Positions 13,401 to 28,400 of a stretch of 64,000 nucleotides of DNA are shown here, one piece after another. Under the pieces are notes generated by a model, which saw nothing but the letters and a program-made list of their open reading frames with translations, was not told the DNA's origin and did not search any database. The DNA is from Sthenelais limicola. Its lineage: Eukaryota > Annelida > Polychaeta > Phyllodocida > Sigalionidae. Numbering within the stretch: the stretch's first letter is position 1; every line of letters starts with the position of its first letter. The position numbers and the translations under genes are program-made. The stretch lies in NCBI GenBank assembly GCA_942159475.1, contig OW804095.1, positions 96,609,740-96,673,739 on the forward strand, in the 5' to 3' direction.

Positions 13401-16400
13401 TCCCAGGATCTTATGACCGTCTTTTTCTATTTGTAGAGCATGATCTCTAAAAGAATAATACCCATCAGCACGATCCGAAATGTGGAGCAGCAAATAAAGG
13501 TGAGTCTGGATCCAAATGAAAATGTTGCAGGCTGCGGCAATATAATCGTGTTTAGTCAGTTTCGCATTATTTCCACCAGTACTTTTTAGGGGTCTTATGT
13601 AAGTTGTAGATTTGAACACATTTGATGCTTAACTTATCAGATCTGCAATCTTCTTTTTTGGTAAAATGGTAAAAAAATTTATCCAGATAAAAAGGTTTAT
13701 CCAGATTTTTTTTTGACATTTTTTGTTCATTGTGACAAGCGGCAGCCTGAGCTACCCCTTATTTGCTATTAATATTAAAAGATGGTGCTCTACCCTGATT
13801 TCAGACCAATGACTTGCATCCTTATGAGTTCAGACTGATCACTCAAGATAGAATCTACAGATTTGCTGCTGAAGATGGAGGTAGGCGATATGTACATGAA
13901 TGAGAAAAATATTAACATCCATAAATAAATGAAAATTTTATTATCATATCCTCAATCAATAGGGAATGATGGGGTATATAGTGAATGTTTGGCTTCACGA
14001 TTTATTCGGGCGGAGAAAAGGGTACCGTATCTAAATCATGTTTAGAAGTATTATCCTAGTTGTGAGAATCATTTCCATCTTTTTGAGAATAACACCTTCA
14101 CCCCTGAAGAATCGTTGGGTATCAATAAAAGGAACATCGAAAAATTCAAAATCGTCATTCTTCCAAAGTCTACCGAATATTCACGTGGCCCCTCTACTTC
14201 ACCAGTTAGTAGTGAAAACTCCCCATTCCATTTCCATCTTTATTGCATTAATGTACGACGTCTACAAGCAAAGATATTACTTTTGAAAAAGTTAAAATTT
14301 TGGTGTGATTGTGAGTGTAGGTGGCTGCCCCACCCATTAGATGAGATACATTATTTCATCACTCTATGTCCAGATGGTCCTTATCAAGGGTATTCCATCA
14401 ACTAGGTCCAGAAAGGGCCATATGGACCCCCTGCCAGGCGGCAAGATGAATCCAGGGGTTGATTATTTTTTTTTTTACAAATCCTACTGTTTGAGATATT
14501 GGTATTAAAGAATTAATTCATAAGAATTTACTATTATCCATGTTTTAAGGGTCAATTTGATGTTTTGATCATCGCTATACATGTATGCTCTTAGCCTCTG
14601 TTGTGAAGATAAAGGCTCTCTAAGTGGGACTACGGATTGGTAGAGTATTTAATCAGAAATATATACATCAACCCAACATCTTTTGGGAATAAATTGGTTC
14701 ATAAAGCAACCCATTATCACTTGAGAAGTGTTTTACTACTTGGGTATTCCAAACCCCAACCATAGAGATATCTACTTCTCATTTGATTTACTCGTGGCCT
14801 TATTCATACCTTGTCTACACAGCTTTTGCTCTCAACATGACACATTTTTAATGTTGAATTTATCTTCCCTGATTTTAAGGATTATTTTTATATTTATATC
14901 CAACAGACGATTTGGCAATGTGGACCAGTATTTTGATGCGGGCCATACTTGATACCAAGGTAAAGGCGTTAGCCAAGCTTTTATTTCTATCTTCTCTGTT
15001 TTGAATGTATTCTTGATTTGTGGGGTTAATTTCTTATTCTGTTATATCCACCAATACACCGGAATCGCATAACGATCAGCATCTATTACAGTAACTTATT
15101 ATGCCATTATGAAAAAGATAATGCTCGTTCTTTATACATGCCAATTTTTTATCCTCCAGACTGATGAGTTCGAGGAAGGGGGTCCTATGGCCCGTCCTGA
15201 CAAAGAGGTAAGATTTGATGAAGTTTCATTTTATAGATGGAAATCTCAATGTACATTATTATTTCTGTTTTGACCATGTATGTTTATCGTGCTTTTATTT
15301 TGATTTTATAGGGATTTGTCAGAATGGAGGGTCTCAAAGGTCGTCAATATCTTGTCATCAAGAAAGATAAATTCTGTTACTACAATACCTTCAGTGTGAG
15401 TATATCTTCCCGGCCTTTTCTCTAATTCCCCAACAAGTGGAGTTTTCATTACTTATATTACCTAACAATACTTATATTTATAATTACCTAACAATGTATT
15501 GCATTATAATCATAATTATGAAAAATAATTTAAATTCTTCGCTTATCTCATACAACCTACAATACTTTGGGGGTGTTAACACACAAAACTGACGATTTTA
15601 TCAAATACATTTTACAGGACTATAAGGTAGCCACACCGATTCATCGAGTGGATCTGCAGTTGGCTTCTGTAAAGGATCTGGGCAAAGGGAAACTCCAACT
15701 CCTTACCCCTCACGTTACATTTGGGTATGTTTATTTCTCTCTGAAACGTCTGCGATTGGCTGAGTGGGTCACTCACTCACTCACTCATTCACATTAGATC
15801 ACTCACTCACCTTAAATCAATCACTTACTCGATCAAACTCGTACTCAGTCACTGATACCGAAGAAACCATGATAATAACCAATGTTCTCTCTCCTTTGAC
15901 AAGATATGTCCCTATTAACTAATTATTCTTTTTGGCTTCTTAATCGCCCCATTTTGCCCGATCGTATCAACCATTAATTGTAATATTAATCAACATTCCC
16001 ATTAACCTTAAAATATAATAAGTTTCCTCTTCAGATATTATACTTTGGATGGCTACCCATGTAACTGGAATATATTAGTTCACTTAATGTCTACTGTGGA
16101 TGTATTAATTATCGCGCCGTAATAGCTATAAGCTCGTTATATCCAGGTGGAAGTACCACCTAAGTATAAGTCACTAATGATAAATCTACATGCTGTGCAG
16201 TGAATGTGTTTTGTTAGAAGGCTGGTAATCTGTACCAAAACAGTGTAAGAGCTTGATCCCTGACAAGCACACTGTTATCAATTATATAACACCCACATTT
16301 TATCAGGGTCTTATCTCGTCGGCCATTGCTTATCGGACTCCTGTACTGTATTGTGTGTCCTTTTCGCAACTTGGTCAAAGAGTTCCGTGGACAGCTGTGT

Positions 16401-19400
16401 TATATTAACCTTTCCATGGTGTTTTGTAATGCAAGGATTTATGTTGTGAACACTTTACTTTGATGAAGGAACAAGTGATTCAATTTCTCTGCAATCTTTG
16501 AAAGATCTTTGGTCATTGGAATGTTGCGCTCTAGGAGATTGTTGTGAATGTATTCTGTTTTTGATGATTTCGAAAGAGAAATTAATGTCCCGTCACTTCC
16601 TTGCCCATAGCCTCTTGTGCGAGTCTGACGCTGAGCAACTAAGTTGGAAGGAAGCATTTGAGGAAGGAATTGCGGACGGATTAGGAGATGATACTGTAAG
16701 TATTTCACGCAAAAAGGGAAACTATAACAAAGTTGGCATTTTAGGTACTTTGTCCTGATGCAGTCTTTATTACGTCACTTCCTGATAAATCTAGAGTGTA
16801 TAACATCCATCCCCAATTCCATATGGTATTTTCGGCAAAATTGGACTTATGTCATTAGATTAATATTCCCAGACTAAATGTGATCCTACTAAGAGTAATC
16901 ATATGATACGTCCTGTTATCATAAGCCTTCTGTCATTGAAATTCTATGTTTAATGGTTTTCCAAACAGACAGCGATGAAGTTTGACGCCACGAAGGTTTG
17001 TTTCTGTTATTTTTGTTGAATTTTCCGCGAGATTAATCAGACCGTATAAATATTGAATTACACTAAGTGAAGTTAAGCAGAGAAAGAATGTATGATTAAA
17101 GCACTACATTAATCATTGGAGGATTTGAGTAGAAATCAATCCATAGAATTGAAATGGGTTTTGGTACAGTGTTAGCTATTGAAACACCCAGTGTATATAA
17201 ATGTCTCTCAGGAGTATTGCCATGTTGGGTTACACATATTATACCAACGTAGGATGCTGCACCGAGAAGGAACCTTTTTAATCTTGTTTAAGTGTGAGGG
17301 AAAATAATTTACACTCACAACCCTCCCCCATATTCCTCATCAGGTTGTAGCCAGCATTAATAATTTTGAGTAATTGCTGTTCGAAAATTTGTTAAGTCGG
17401 AAATAAAATTTAGAATTCACGATAAATGATGCATGATTCTGAAATATTTTTGTATAAATATCTTTATTCCCTTCAAGCAGTCAGGCACAATTGCACTTGC
17501 ATTCACCCACTGTCAATAAAACCTTTATTTTCGAGATCATAATATTACGAGTTTACAAGGTGTGTGATGTACTTTCAACCCAGGTGATCGACTATTGATA
17601 ATCAGTTAGGAACAAATGTGTGTTAATTCATTCAATTGACGCTTCTTCTATATGCCGTTACATACGTTAGTCTTTGAGCGAGTTGATCTGCGTGGTATTA
17701 AGGTTATTTCTTGCCAATGTTTCGCATGCTATGGTTACCATGCCCCTGCTCCTGCCCGTATATTTCACCCATTCGAAGATGAAACAGTAATGAACTTACT
17801 TCCATCTATTGCGCTTACCAGATTCCTGTTCTACAGCTTATCATTAAAATCGAAGTCTGTTCGTTGTGCTTTGACAAATGTTTCTCCATTTCCATTTAAT
17901 AGATTTTGAAAGAGGTTTATGAAAACCATAGTAACAAGCTGTGTGCTGACTGTGGAGCCCCTGGTAAGTTAGAGAAGATAATTTATAAACACTGAAATTA
18001 ACTTTTATTTTATTCGATTTTGCTACAGGATTATACAGTGGAGGGATAGTGATTAAATATTAGTTTGTAGATGTAATGTCCACTTAACATTGCTAATCTG
18101 CTTTTCCAACAGATCCACATTGGGCGTCAATAAATTTTGGCATCACGCTTTGCAAGCAGTGTGCTGGTAAGCAATTTAGCTTTCTTACATTCAAAGCTGT
18201 CTTCAAAATGTATCCTTTCCTTGGTATTACATACGTTTACACGTGTTATTTATCGGGTCGATGTGTTAAGCTGATGGTCTGCATTGTAATGTTTATAAAC
18301 ATTGAACCGACATCTTCACTATACGCCTATGTATGTGTAAGCCTATGTATACAATCATACAACCATGCAGGCCTGTGTGTGCAACCATGCAGGTCTGTGT
18401 GTGCAACCATGCATGCCTTGTGTAGATGTAGGCCTGTGTATACATGTTGGCCTGTGTATGTAGGAGATCTTAGTATGTGGTCCACAACAGCTGCTAGTAC
18501 TGCCGTCACCCGTTGCCTGTATATTGTATTTCTGAGTAGCGGACTTAACAAAAATAAATTTAAAACAAATACTACCAACAGTTAAAAAAATCGACCCGAT
18601 AGACTGTACAGTGTCGTTTGTTATTTAAAAATCTTGAATCCTCAGAAATAGTTATGCCGTTTTGCAGGTATTCATCGTATGCTGAATGCACCTGTGTCAA
18701 AAGTTCGGTCTTTGAGAATGGATTTCAAAGTATGGACCCCAAGTTTAATAAAGGTTCGTATCTTTTTCATGTTTTTTTAGGAGATGTAAACACTCTTCTA
18801 GTATTTTTGGAGCAGCTGTTAAAACTATTCTATATTTTTCGTGGCCTTGATGAAATTAATTTATCAAATTAATGATTAAATTACCGTAGTGGCCCGTTCA
18901 TAAGCCCGGGCTTGTATTTGTTTAGACCCCCCTCTTGCCCCGGCTTGCAATTGAGATAGGCTTTTAATCGATAATTAAATTTTAGTGGATTTTATTTTTT
19001 CATTACCCCTACACCCCCGGTCTGTATTCGAGATAGGCTTATAAACAGGTCCCGGCTTATAAACGGGCCACTACGGTATTCCCCTTTTAAATAATTTCCC
19101 CTTTTAACCCTTCAGTTGTTACATACGATCGGTAATGACAATTCCAACCTGTTCTGGGAATGGACCACCACTGAAGATGATCGCATCGACTCTGATGCTG
19201 ACATGTAAGTTAGAAATTTACTCGCTGGCAAATTATACCCCTCGATGAAAGAAGTTCAAGTGATTTCAATCACACAATTAAATTATGAAATGTCACCCTT
19301 TCTTTGTACCAAAACAAGACAGAGCTTTTGTCTTAATGTCTAGTAGATAATAGAGTTCCATAATTTTAACAAATAGACAGACAGGAAACCGCTGCCATCC

Positions 19401-22400
19401 TACTATTTATCTCCCCCTCCCCCCTCTCTCTGTGTGACAGTGTCATTTCTCTATCTCCCTCTGAGAGCAAAAGGGAAAGGGAGGGAGAAAGAGAGAGGGG
19501 GAGGGAGGAAAGAAAAAAAAGGCTCTGGGCCCTAACGTCCCGGATCCCTGATGGCTTTGACTGAAGAACCTGTAGGACGGAGAGGGCATCAGAAGATGAT
19601 GTTACTATAGAAGCGTTTCTACTCTGCTTTAGATCTGACTTGAGTTGATGCACGTGTCTCTTTTCTCCGAGTACTAGGTAACTTTTCCTAATGTGTAAAT
19701 ATTCTGTCTCTGCCCTTCTTTCAGGTCCAGCCGGCAAGAATACGTCCTGGCCAAATACCGAAATCGCCGGTTCATACACCTACATCCATTTCACTTTGAC
19801 CAAACCGCCCTCAATGAGGTAGGCTTTTTTTACTCAAAATGTGCGTTAGCACTTTTTACGTATCTAGATCAAGATTTTCGTAGTTCGTCAGACGGAGATT
19901 GTTTTTTCAGAGTGTTCAATACCTGTGTATGGATGTTATTGACATCTGCGTACATTACACTGTATCATGATTGTTCAACTATGTGATTTTCTGTGTGATT
20001 CTTAGTCCTAAGTTTTGTAAGCCCGCCATTTTCTTAATGAAGATATCGTTCCCATTTGATCAGGATATACCCGGCGCAACTGTAGCTATATAACATAAAA
20101 ATATTAATGAGTTTCAAGAATATCTATTTTTGTTGTGCTAAATTTGGGGCAAATTGACCTTGTGTAAATGTATGTACAACGTCAGTTTAGATATGCTGAA
20201 CTTATTAAGATCGAAGCATCTTAACGAAATGTGGCTTTTGCTGACCGAACAATTGGGTTTACTTTTTCCAGGCCCTGTGTAAGTCGGTGCAATACGGAAA
20301 CGTTTTAGAAACACTCCAAGCCCTCTTCAGTGGTGCAGATGTAAGTTAACCTGCCACCTTGCGGCTGTTTTTGTTGTTGATCACTTCTTGATATTACTCT
20401 TACCAATATTCTAGCGTTTGCCTATATCTCGATTTTTAAAAAAAATCATTTCCAGGGTTATCTTAGTTCTGACTTTAAAAAATGTATTTCAGGACGACAC
20501 TACAACTGATTCCTGAATTCTTTTAATTTCAGATACAATGTGTCAGTAGCATGTACGGAAGTCAGAATGAAACACGTGTGTATAAATCATTAAATCTAGC
20601 TTTTCTTATGCCTGCAATATTTTCGTTTAAACAATTTTTGTATTCAGCAAAAACTGACATTCATCCTTATTTTTTCAGCTTTGCAACTAGCTAAGCGGTC
20701 TAGACAAACATTGCAGTTGGTAAGTGGACTCTTTTTGTATTAGCCATCATTTAGACAAGATCATTGTGTAATTTATCTATTAGTCAAAAGTCGCGTCATT
20801 AATTCTATTAAAATTAATTCTTCCAGGAGTTCTTGATACAGAATGGTGCAGAAGTAGCAGGAAAAGGTTTACATGATCGGCAAAGTATGGCGGTAAGTCA
20901 TGTTAATGAAAAAGTTATTAATCTTTCAATATTAAAATCATTAAACTTCTAGGTATTACTCTGAAAGATCATATGTTACGCAAATGTCTGAAAAAATCCT
21001 ATGTAGGTAGGATGGAAGCTCCATCATGACATAGTATAGACTGAGTTATATATGGAAGCATAGCTCCCTGGAACAACATTTAACATACGCCCATGTTGTA
21101 TGAGAGAGCAACAAAAAAGTGTGCGGTAAAATATTCGTTAACTTTTGCATATTTCATGGTAATTCAGAATTTAAAAAAAAACAACAATGATTTATATTTC
21201 AATATCCCTCTTTGCTTTGGACATGTAGTAACTAGTGTATGGAACTCGGCGCGGATAATCAAAGAATTGTCCCACTCGATCCTTACCTAGCATAATTATT
21301 CGATTACCGGCGCCTAGTTCCATTTTCTACTTACTTCCAAGAAAGCAAATGTATTTGACATATTCTCTTTCGTTTGATCTAACATTTTAGTTCCAACAGT
21401 CATACTCCGCGAGTGGGGCCTCAATGAAAGGCTACCTCCTAAAGCAGCAAGCCAACCAGCGCGAGTACCAACGTCGGTGGTTTACCCTAGAGCGCGGGGT
21501 TCTCTCTTATTATGAGAACGAAAGGGTGTGTATAGAATTATGCTTGTGGATTTATATAATTGCATCAGCAATGAATTGATAGGTTAATAAACACCATTTG
21601 ATGGCTTTATAGATAAACAGAAACATTGTGACAAATATTCTATTCATGTGGTGAGACGAGGCAATAGGCACCTGACCTGCATGACCGCAGTATGACAGAA
21701 CAATGTCTTGGAATGGAGTATCAGGAGACCCGAATATGAAGTACAACATTAAATATTCTGTTCATGTTTTATTACAAATATTTTTTCAGAGTACTGTGGC
21801 CAAGGACAGCTTAGAACGCAAAGAAATTATGAGTGTAGCAGCTTCTTCCAATGAAAGGTTAGTTGAAACAATAGTTGAGTGAAAGTCATCTGAAATTAGA
21901 ATAGCAATTACAATGATGTTGTACAGTAAGCCCATACACCCCTGGTCTTGTTTCAGATATGAATATGGTTTCGAGTTAAGTACAACCAAAGCAGGAGGAA
22001 GGGTTTATATTTTAGCAGCTGAGACTCCGGAAGATAGGCATCAGTGGATAGTTAAAATTGCCAAGGTATTGTTTCATTGCTATTTCTAATGCATTTAATT
22101 TTTCTATTGGGAAAACAATTTTTTGAAAGTTTAACGCGTTGGATGTTTCTTAAAGCCAGCTACTGTTTAGTACTCTGTATGATTTCTCACGGTTGGGAAA
22201 TTATGCGGCCTAATATACTGTATCATTGGTAATTCTTAAACGATTTTTCATCTTTGCCTTTTCGTTATAAAGCCAGTGTGTACATTGGCCTTATTGAAGA
22301 CGATCATATTTAAAATCTCTAGTCTTGGTGGTAAATCATGATTCTGGAACCTCTTACGCATTAGCTGTTTGGGAAGTCTGTATTTCATCTGTATAGTTCT

Positions 22401-25400
22401 TCTTGGCTATCCCGCCTAAAACATGTAAGAGATATACATGTAATTCGATCTGATCGAGTTGCATACATTTATATACATTCTTGGAAACTGGCTTGACTTT
22501 ATCTTCTTGAAGTAATGCCTAATGGATCTATATGATATTGAAGTGAATGAACACGGTGGGACATACAGATAATGACAAAATAAATTTATCACATGTTCTT
22601 AATTGTTTTCGTTATTTCCCTCTAGAGTTTCGCGCCTCTACCAACAGACTTAATAGATAAGATCAAGGATATAGATCGGGGAGGTATTGTTTTCCTCAGG
22701 GAGAGAGCTACAGCTACAGTAAGTAAGATCGGTGTTGTCCGGTTATTCTTCAACATATTTATCATCGTTTGACCCGCGGTTTACCTTTCTGCCTTTATAA
22801 CTGATTTGGGTATTGGTAATTTCAGGACTGGCGAATGACGTGGATTCAAACCAAAGCCAAAAACCTGTATATATTCAAGAAGGTAAAGTTGCATTTCTTT
22901 CCACTATGATAGAGTATGATATTATAAATAATGATACGATCATTTGTTGAAAACGTGTGTACCCGGCTTGGTTATCTAGGTTTGTCTAAACCACTGTTCA
23001 TTCAATGTTATCCTCCAGGATGAACAAATCTTCGAAGAAGTTGATCTTCGAATGGTTACGGGCATTACTGAGGTCAACAAAGGTGGAGCGCGTAAGTCAT
23101 GTTTTTCTACACTCATTATTTTCTTTTTTACGCAGGGAACGGTTGCCCTCAACACAAGTAACTCTACGTTTTAATGTGTAGTATTCAGGAAGCAGGCGGG
23201 TTTTTTTTTACCAATTTCAGGGCAGCCTGTTAAAATACTGTGAGAATAATTTCTTGTTTTTACGTTCCTCCGACATAATTAACTTAATCCATCGCTTAAT
23301 TATCAAATAACACGCTAGCGGTTTTATCTTGCGTTTTAATTTAAGTCTTATTACATTAGATAATATAAATGTAATGTTGTTGCGTACAATCAATGAAGAT
23401 AGGAGACATCACCATTTGTAACGCGCCCGCTGAGATAAGCTATGAAGTGCTATTTTGAGATGTCACTTAAAGGCAAACGCTACTATTCACTGCCACGCCC
23501 CCCTTTTCCATATACCAAATATATGGGCATTTTACGTACTATTGCTTTAGCACTGCAGTCTATGAGGAAACGGCCCATTTTTTCATGTTTTATAGTATAA
23601 AACAAACAATTAATGGCTACTCCTACTGTCCCAAAACTTTCTACACATATAGTGCAGGTTATATACTACATATTAAAAGGAAAAAAAACATATGTCATCG
23701 AGTTAGATTTTTTTTTATAGCTGTCTGAAATAGACATGTTTGGGGAACTGAGCTGACTGTGGGTACCCTCAGTTGTACCCATTTAGTATGCAAGTCTATT
23801 GGGAAGTGCTGCATTTTTCTTTCACGGTTTTGGGAATAAAACAAAAATGAAAACTCCTAATGTCCCAAAATTTTCTACACATATAGTGCAGGCAATATTC
23901 TACACATATATAGGGAAAAAAATGTATGTCATCACGCTAAAAAAATAATTGTAGCTGTTTGAAATAGACATGTTTAGGAAACATAGAACACATTGAAACA
24001 GCAGATTTTTTGGTTGTCATGCCATGTTTCAATGCCCCATAATTCAGAAACTAGCACGGTGACCCATAATTTTTTTTTCAGTTTTATGAACACACATACT
24101 TCAAGAATCATATACTAAAGAATCAGAAAAATGACATTTAATTTCGATGAGAGAGAAAAAAAGTTTTTATTAAATTAGTGAAAAAAAGTGGGTTTTTTCG
24201 AGTTTTTAATTTAAAATTTGCATTTCATATTTTTTGTTTTCAGAATAAAAATAACCATGCATTCTATAAAAAAGAGGCATAGAATTATTAGCCAAGTAAT
24301 ACTCTCTAAAACTGTTAACCTTACTTAAATTGAGGGAATATAAATAGCAAATATGAACTATGAAGTCGAGGTACTCCAAAATGAGCCCCCCTTTTGATCC
24401 TCATTGGTTCTTTTGAGATACCAACTTTTGAAGCACTCTAATTAAAAATTGAGCACAGTGACCCATTGATTTTTTTCCATCTTTATGACCAGAAACACTT
24501 CAAGAATCAAATTTCAAAGTTTCAGAAAAATGACATTTATTTTCATTTTCCACTAGATAGTAGCGTTTGCCTTTAACACTTGGTCGTAATCTGAGTACTC
24601 CTGAGGCCTAACTCGAATCAGCCTGTTGCAACATGTTCTTTCAGCATACATACAATTTTTGCATTCTCATTATCAGTTTGTTATATCGGTTTGTTATTAT
24701 CAGTGTGATGAATTAGGGATGCAGATTTTGGTAGCAGCCCGATCAATAATGTTAAAAGTTGTGACTTAATCGAGAACTAGCATATATACAAGCTTCTGTA
24801 CCGGCTTATCATACTTTATGACTTATGACTTTCTTAACAAAAGTTGCATCCTCATGACCTAGTTCACATTTTCACCAGCTTACACTCCACAGTTTGTCCG
24901 AATTAAACTTATTGGGTCATGGGTCTAACTTGCAGAAGCGCCACATGCAGATGCCTGTATCGAAACATTTGATGACGGACCACCATTTGTGATAACCCTT
25001 CCCAACAGGTGAATTAATTAGCCCTCATTATGTTTCAAATTTATGTACACTAAATTGGTTAACAACACTAAATCGATTAACTCAATGATTTATGTTATAC
25101 AACTCCAACTAGCATCACTCATTTTTAATACTTTTCTTCAGGGCCTTATACATTCAGGGTGATATGAGGAGGGAGACAGAAGCATGGTTCTCTCTTCTAC
25201 AAAAAGCTTCAACGGTCAGTGTTCTAGAGCAATGCTTAAACCATTTACTTTGCCAAGTCAATTTACTAAAAAATAAATTCCAGTTGTTATAGTTGGCAAA
25301 AGTTCCATTTTGCTTTTCTACTTTTTGTTTTCCACTTGATTTTCTTAGTTTAATATTTTCTTCTCCTTTTCTCCCTACAGGAAAATACCGGTTACCTGAA

Positions 25401-28400
25401 CGACTTCCAACTGACTTCAGACCACGTGCCTGTTATCGTGGAGAAATGCATCAACTTTATCTCGGCACATGGTAGAATCTCTCAAACTTAAGCTAATTAA
25501 TAGAAATCTCCAACCTACGCACAATGTATCGATTATTATCTAAATTATTACACTATATGTGATCATCTTCCTTTCCCCCTCATGTTGTCGCCCGTCACTC
25601 AATTGAGGCTGTATCTATCAAAGCTTTGTACTTACTTGGTTGGTTGGAGCCATATTCATCCGGCTGATGTATTGATGTATTGATGTTTTTCAGGTTTACG
25701 ATTGGAAGGTATTTATCGGCTCAGTGGTCAACATTCCAAGGTCGGACAGCTACTTGAAGAATTCAAATTAAGTAAGTGTGCTATGGTTCAGGGGTCTGCT
25801 ACAAGTCTTCTTTGTATTTATACTTTTCGCCTTCTGTTATCTTTTTTTAAAAAATTGTATTACCCCGAGTATTTTACAACTATTTTTGTAGATGCGCACA
25901 ACGTAGTCTTGTCTCTAGACCTGTACACTGTCCATGATGTAGCCACTGCTCTCAAACGGTTATTCAGGACACTCAAGGAGCCTCTCTTGGCATCAGCGCT
26001 CTTCCAAAAGTGGATCGAAACTACTCGTATGTACTGATTTTCTTTCAGACATTATACATATTTAGATTATTTCATAGCATTTATCTTTATAAACATTTGC
26101 TTATCGATGGTAGAGTTGGGTTATAAAACGTACGGTATCAACGCGTGCCTTTTGTCATTTTGTGAAATCCTGTCAATATGGCAACTTAATTCTAAAGAGT
26201 ATTTTCATATATATGCCTCTTTGTTGTTTCAATCTTTATTTATAGTTAATACTGCAATTCAAAAGCCTGTATCCTTTTCTTCAGTGTGATCTCGTGCACT
26301 GTTGATTGGTGCCAGGATAAAAACTAAGATGGATATTTAATTATGTTAATTTAGCTATGCTGTCGTTCTTAAATACGTTTACCTTGTTTCGACTTTGTGC
26401 TTAAATTGTTGTTTTTTCAAATTTCACAGACATAACAGACTGGGGTGCTAAGATGCAATGGTATAAATATCTGTTAGGGGAGCTGCCCTTCGTGCATTAT
26501 GCTACTCTTAAGAAACTTGTTGTCCATATTGCACAGTAAGTATACGCGTCTCAAATATATCTTATGAATGTACCGGGTTTGAACCGTGGCTAAAGAGATG
26601 TTATTCATCATAATAATGTGGGACGATGTGTGTTCCCTGATTGCGCTACCACAACTGAATCTGCGCGGATTCAGATCGAACATTCCACCTGTCCTCCCCT
26701 GGCAACAACCAGGGTAACGTGCGGTAACATTAGCAACAGTATCCATGTACTTGCTACCCTCTATTCTGTGTGTTGGTTTGTGTCTCTAGGACCCGTAATG
26801 TAAACACAAGAGGGACAAAGATTAAAATAAAGTCTTAAATTATGGAATTTATCCATTTGCTTTATTATTCTCTGTAGTTTGGCTAATGTAATTGTGGTTT
26901 CGGCCCAACAGGGCCTCATCAGGCGCTAGCATGGTCACTTTGGTCACATATAGAGTGTGACACTGGACCCACAAAAATTAGGGTTTTCCCCAGTAAGAAA
27001 GTGGTATTTAATACTATTTTAAGGCTAAATACTGCTGGTAGCTACTCATTGTGACTACTGTTTAGTGAAAGAGCTGTAATAATGTGTTTATGTTTTTACT
27101 AAACTCCTATTATTAGACAGACAATCTCAATCTTAATTTAATGACTTTGTTATGTGCCAAATATGAAGGGAATTTGTGGCTGGTATATCTTTAGTAAAAA
27201 AATAAATTACAATCTCACATCTGTTTTTTTCTTTAGAATTGCCTCCCTCGAAGCCGTGAACAAAATGTCTGACGTGAATTTAGCTTCAATATTTGGACCA
27301 ATACTCATGAGAGTGGATGTGGTGAGTTAAGGACAATGCCAAACATTTGATTTCAGTTAGACATGGTCTATAGACAAAAAGAATAAACTGTTGCTGCATC
27401 CTCCTATGAGAATTAAACGATATTTTATGTGCTGAAAATAACCATTTTCATTAATCGGCCTTACAGATCTTTGCCTTTGTAATATAAAATAAAGTTTCCT
27501 CTTTTGTCTGATTCTACAGGAGGAAAGTCTTCAAGCTGGGGGTTATGGCAGCACGACCCAAGAAATATCAGTTGTTCGGGATATCGTTGCCAATCACAAA
27601 AAGCTTTTCGAGGTTAGTTACAAATATAGAATCCCACTTTTTAAAAAATCGTATTTATTAATTAAATGTCGCCGAAACTATGATGATTCTCGATCAAACG
27701 CAATATTTTCGCCAGTGTTTATGCGTTTACTGTTTTAAAAAAATCATCTAATGCGTATCTATTACTTAGATCAAAGATATCGAGCTAGAACACGAAAGAA
27801 AGATCCAGGAAGCTATGGCGAAAATCGTTCAGGCGAGTCGTGCAAGTCAGGTAAATCCCCAAGTTATTTATTCTACCTTTCTGAGTACATCGGATATAAA
27901 ATAGTGGATGTACGTGGCAATAATCAATTTCATTAATTCGTTTCGCATCGTGAATTGAAACAGTTTTTGCTCTGATTGTGTGATTGTCAGTATCCATTTT
28001 ATCTGCCACCTTTACAAATGCTCGATTATTGTCCATTTTTAGTTGGTCAGCTAGAATCGCTTTTAGTTATCCGTTGATTGACCCGTGCACCAAATCATGT
28101 TTTGGATTGGAAAGCCGTCTATCACACCTAAAAATGCCTGCTTATGTCTTCATTTTTTTGAGCTGATCATATGGGGTAATCAATATATCAGTTTGTGCCC
28201 TATTACTTTGGTCAGAATGGGGCCGGGTGATGGGGCTGAGGAACAATGTATAAAGCAAGTACATTAGATTTAATAAAGACTTTAATGTACCTATATAGAT
28301 CTATATATTCTGATACAATCAGATGTTCCGATCTTTGTCCATCGTCGCAACTTGCCTGTTTAAAAGGATCATTGAGAGATATATATCCGCTAGGTTGTAC

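Noticed and set aside
18208..18585. 125-codon plus-strand open frame
   Set aside because: Lies in ARAP intron 14 over a short tandem repeat; peptide is repeat-derived.
19366..19779. 137-codon antisense open frame
   Set aside because: Overlaps ARAP exon 17 and a low-complexity tract; no family motif and no splice context.
26560..26600. GGGTTTGAACC stretch resembling a tRNA B-box
   Set aside because: No A-box or cloverleaf around it.
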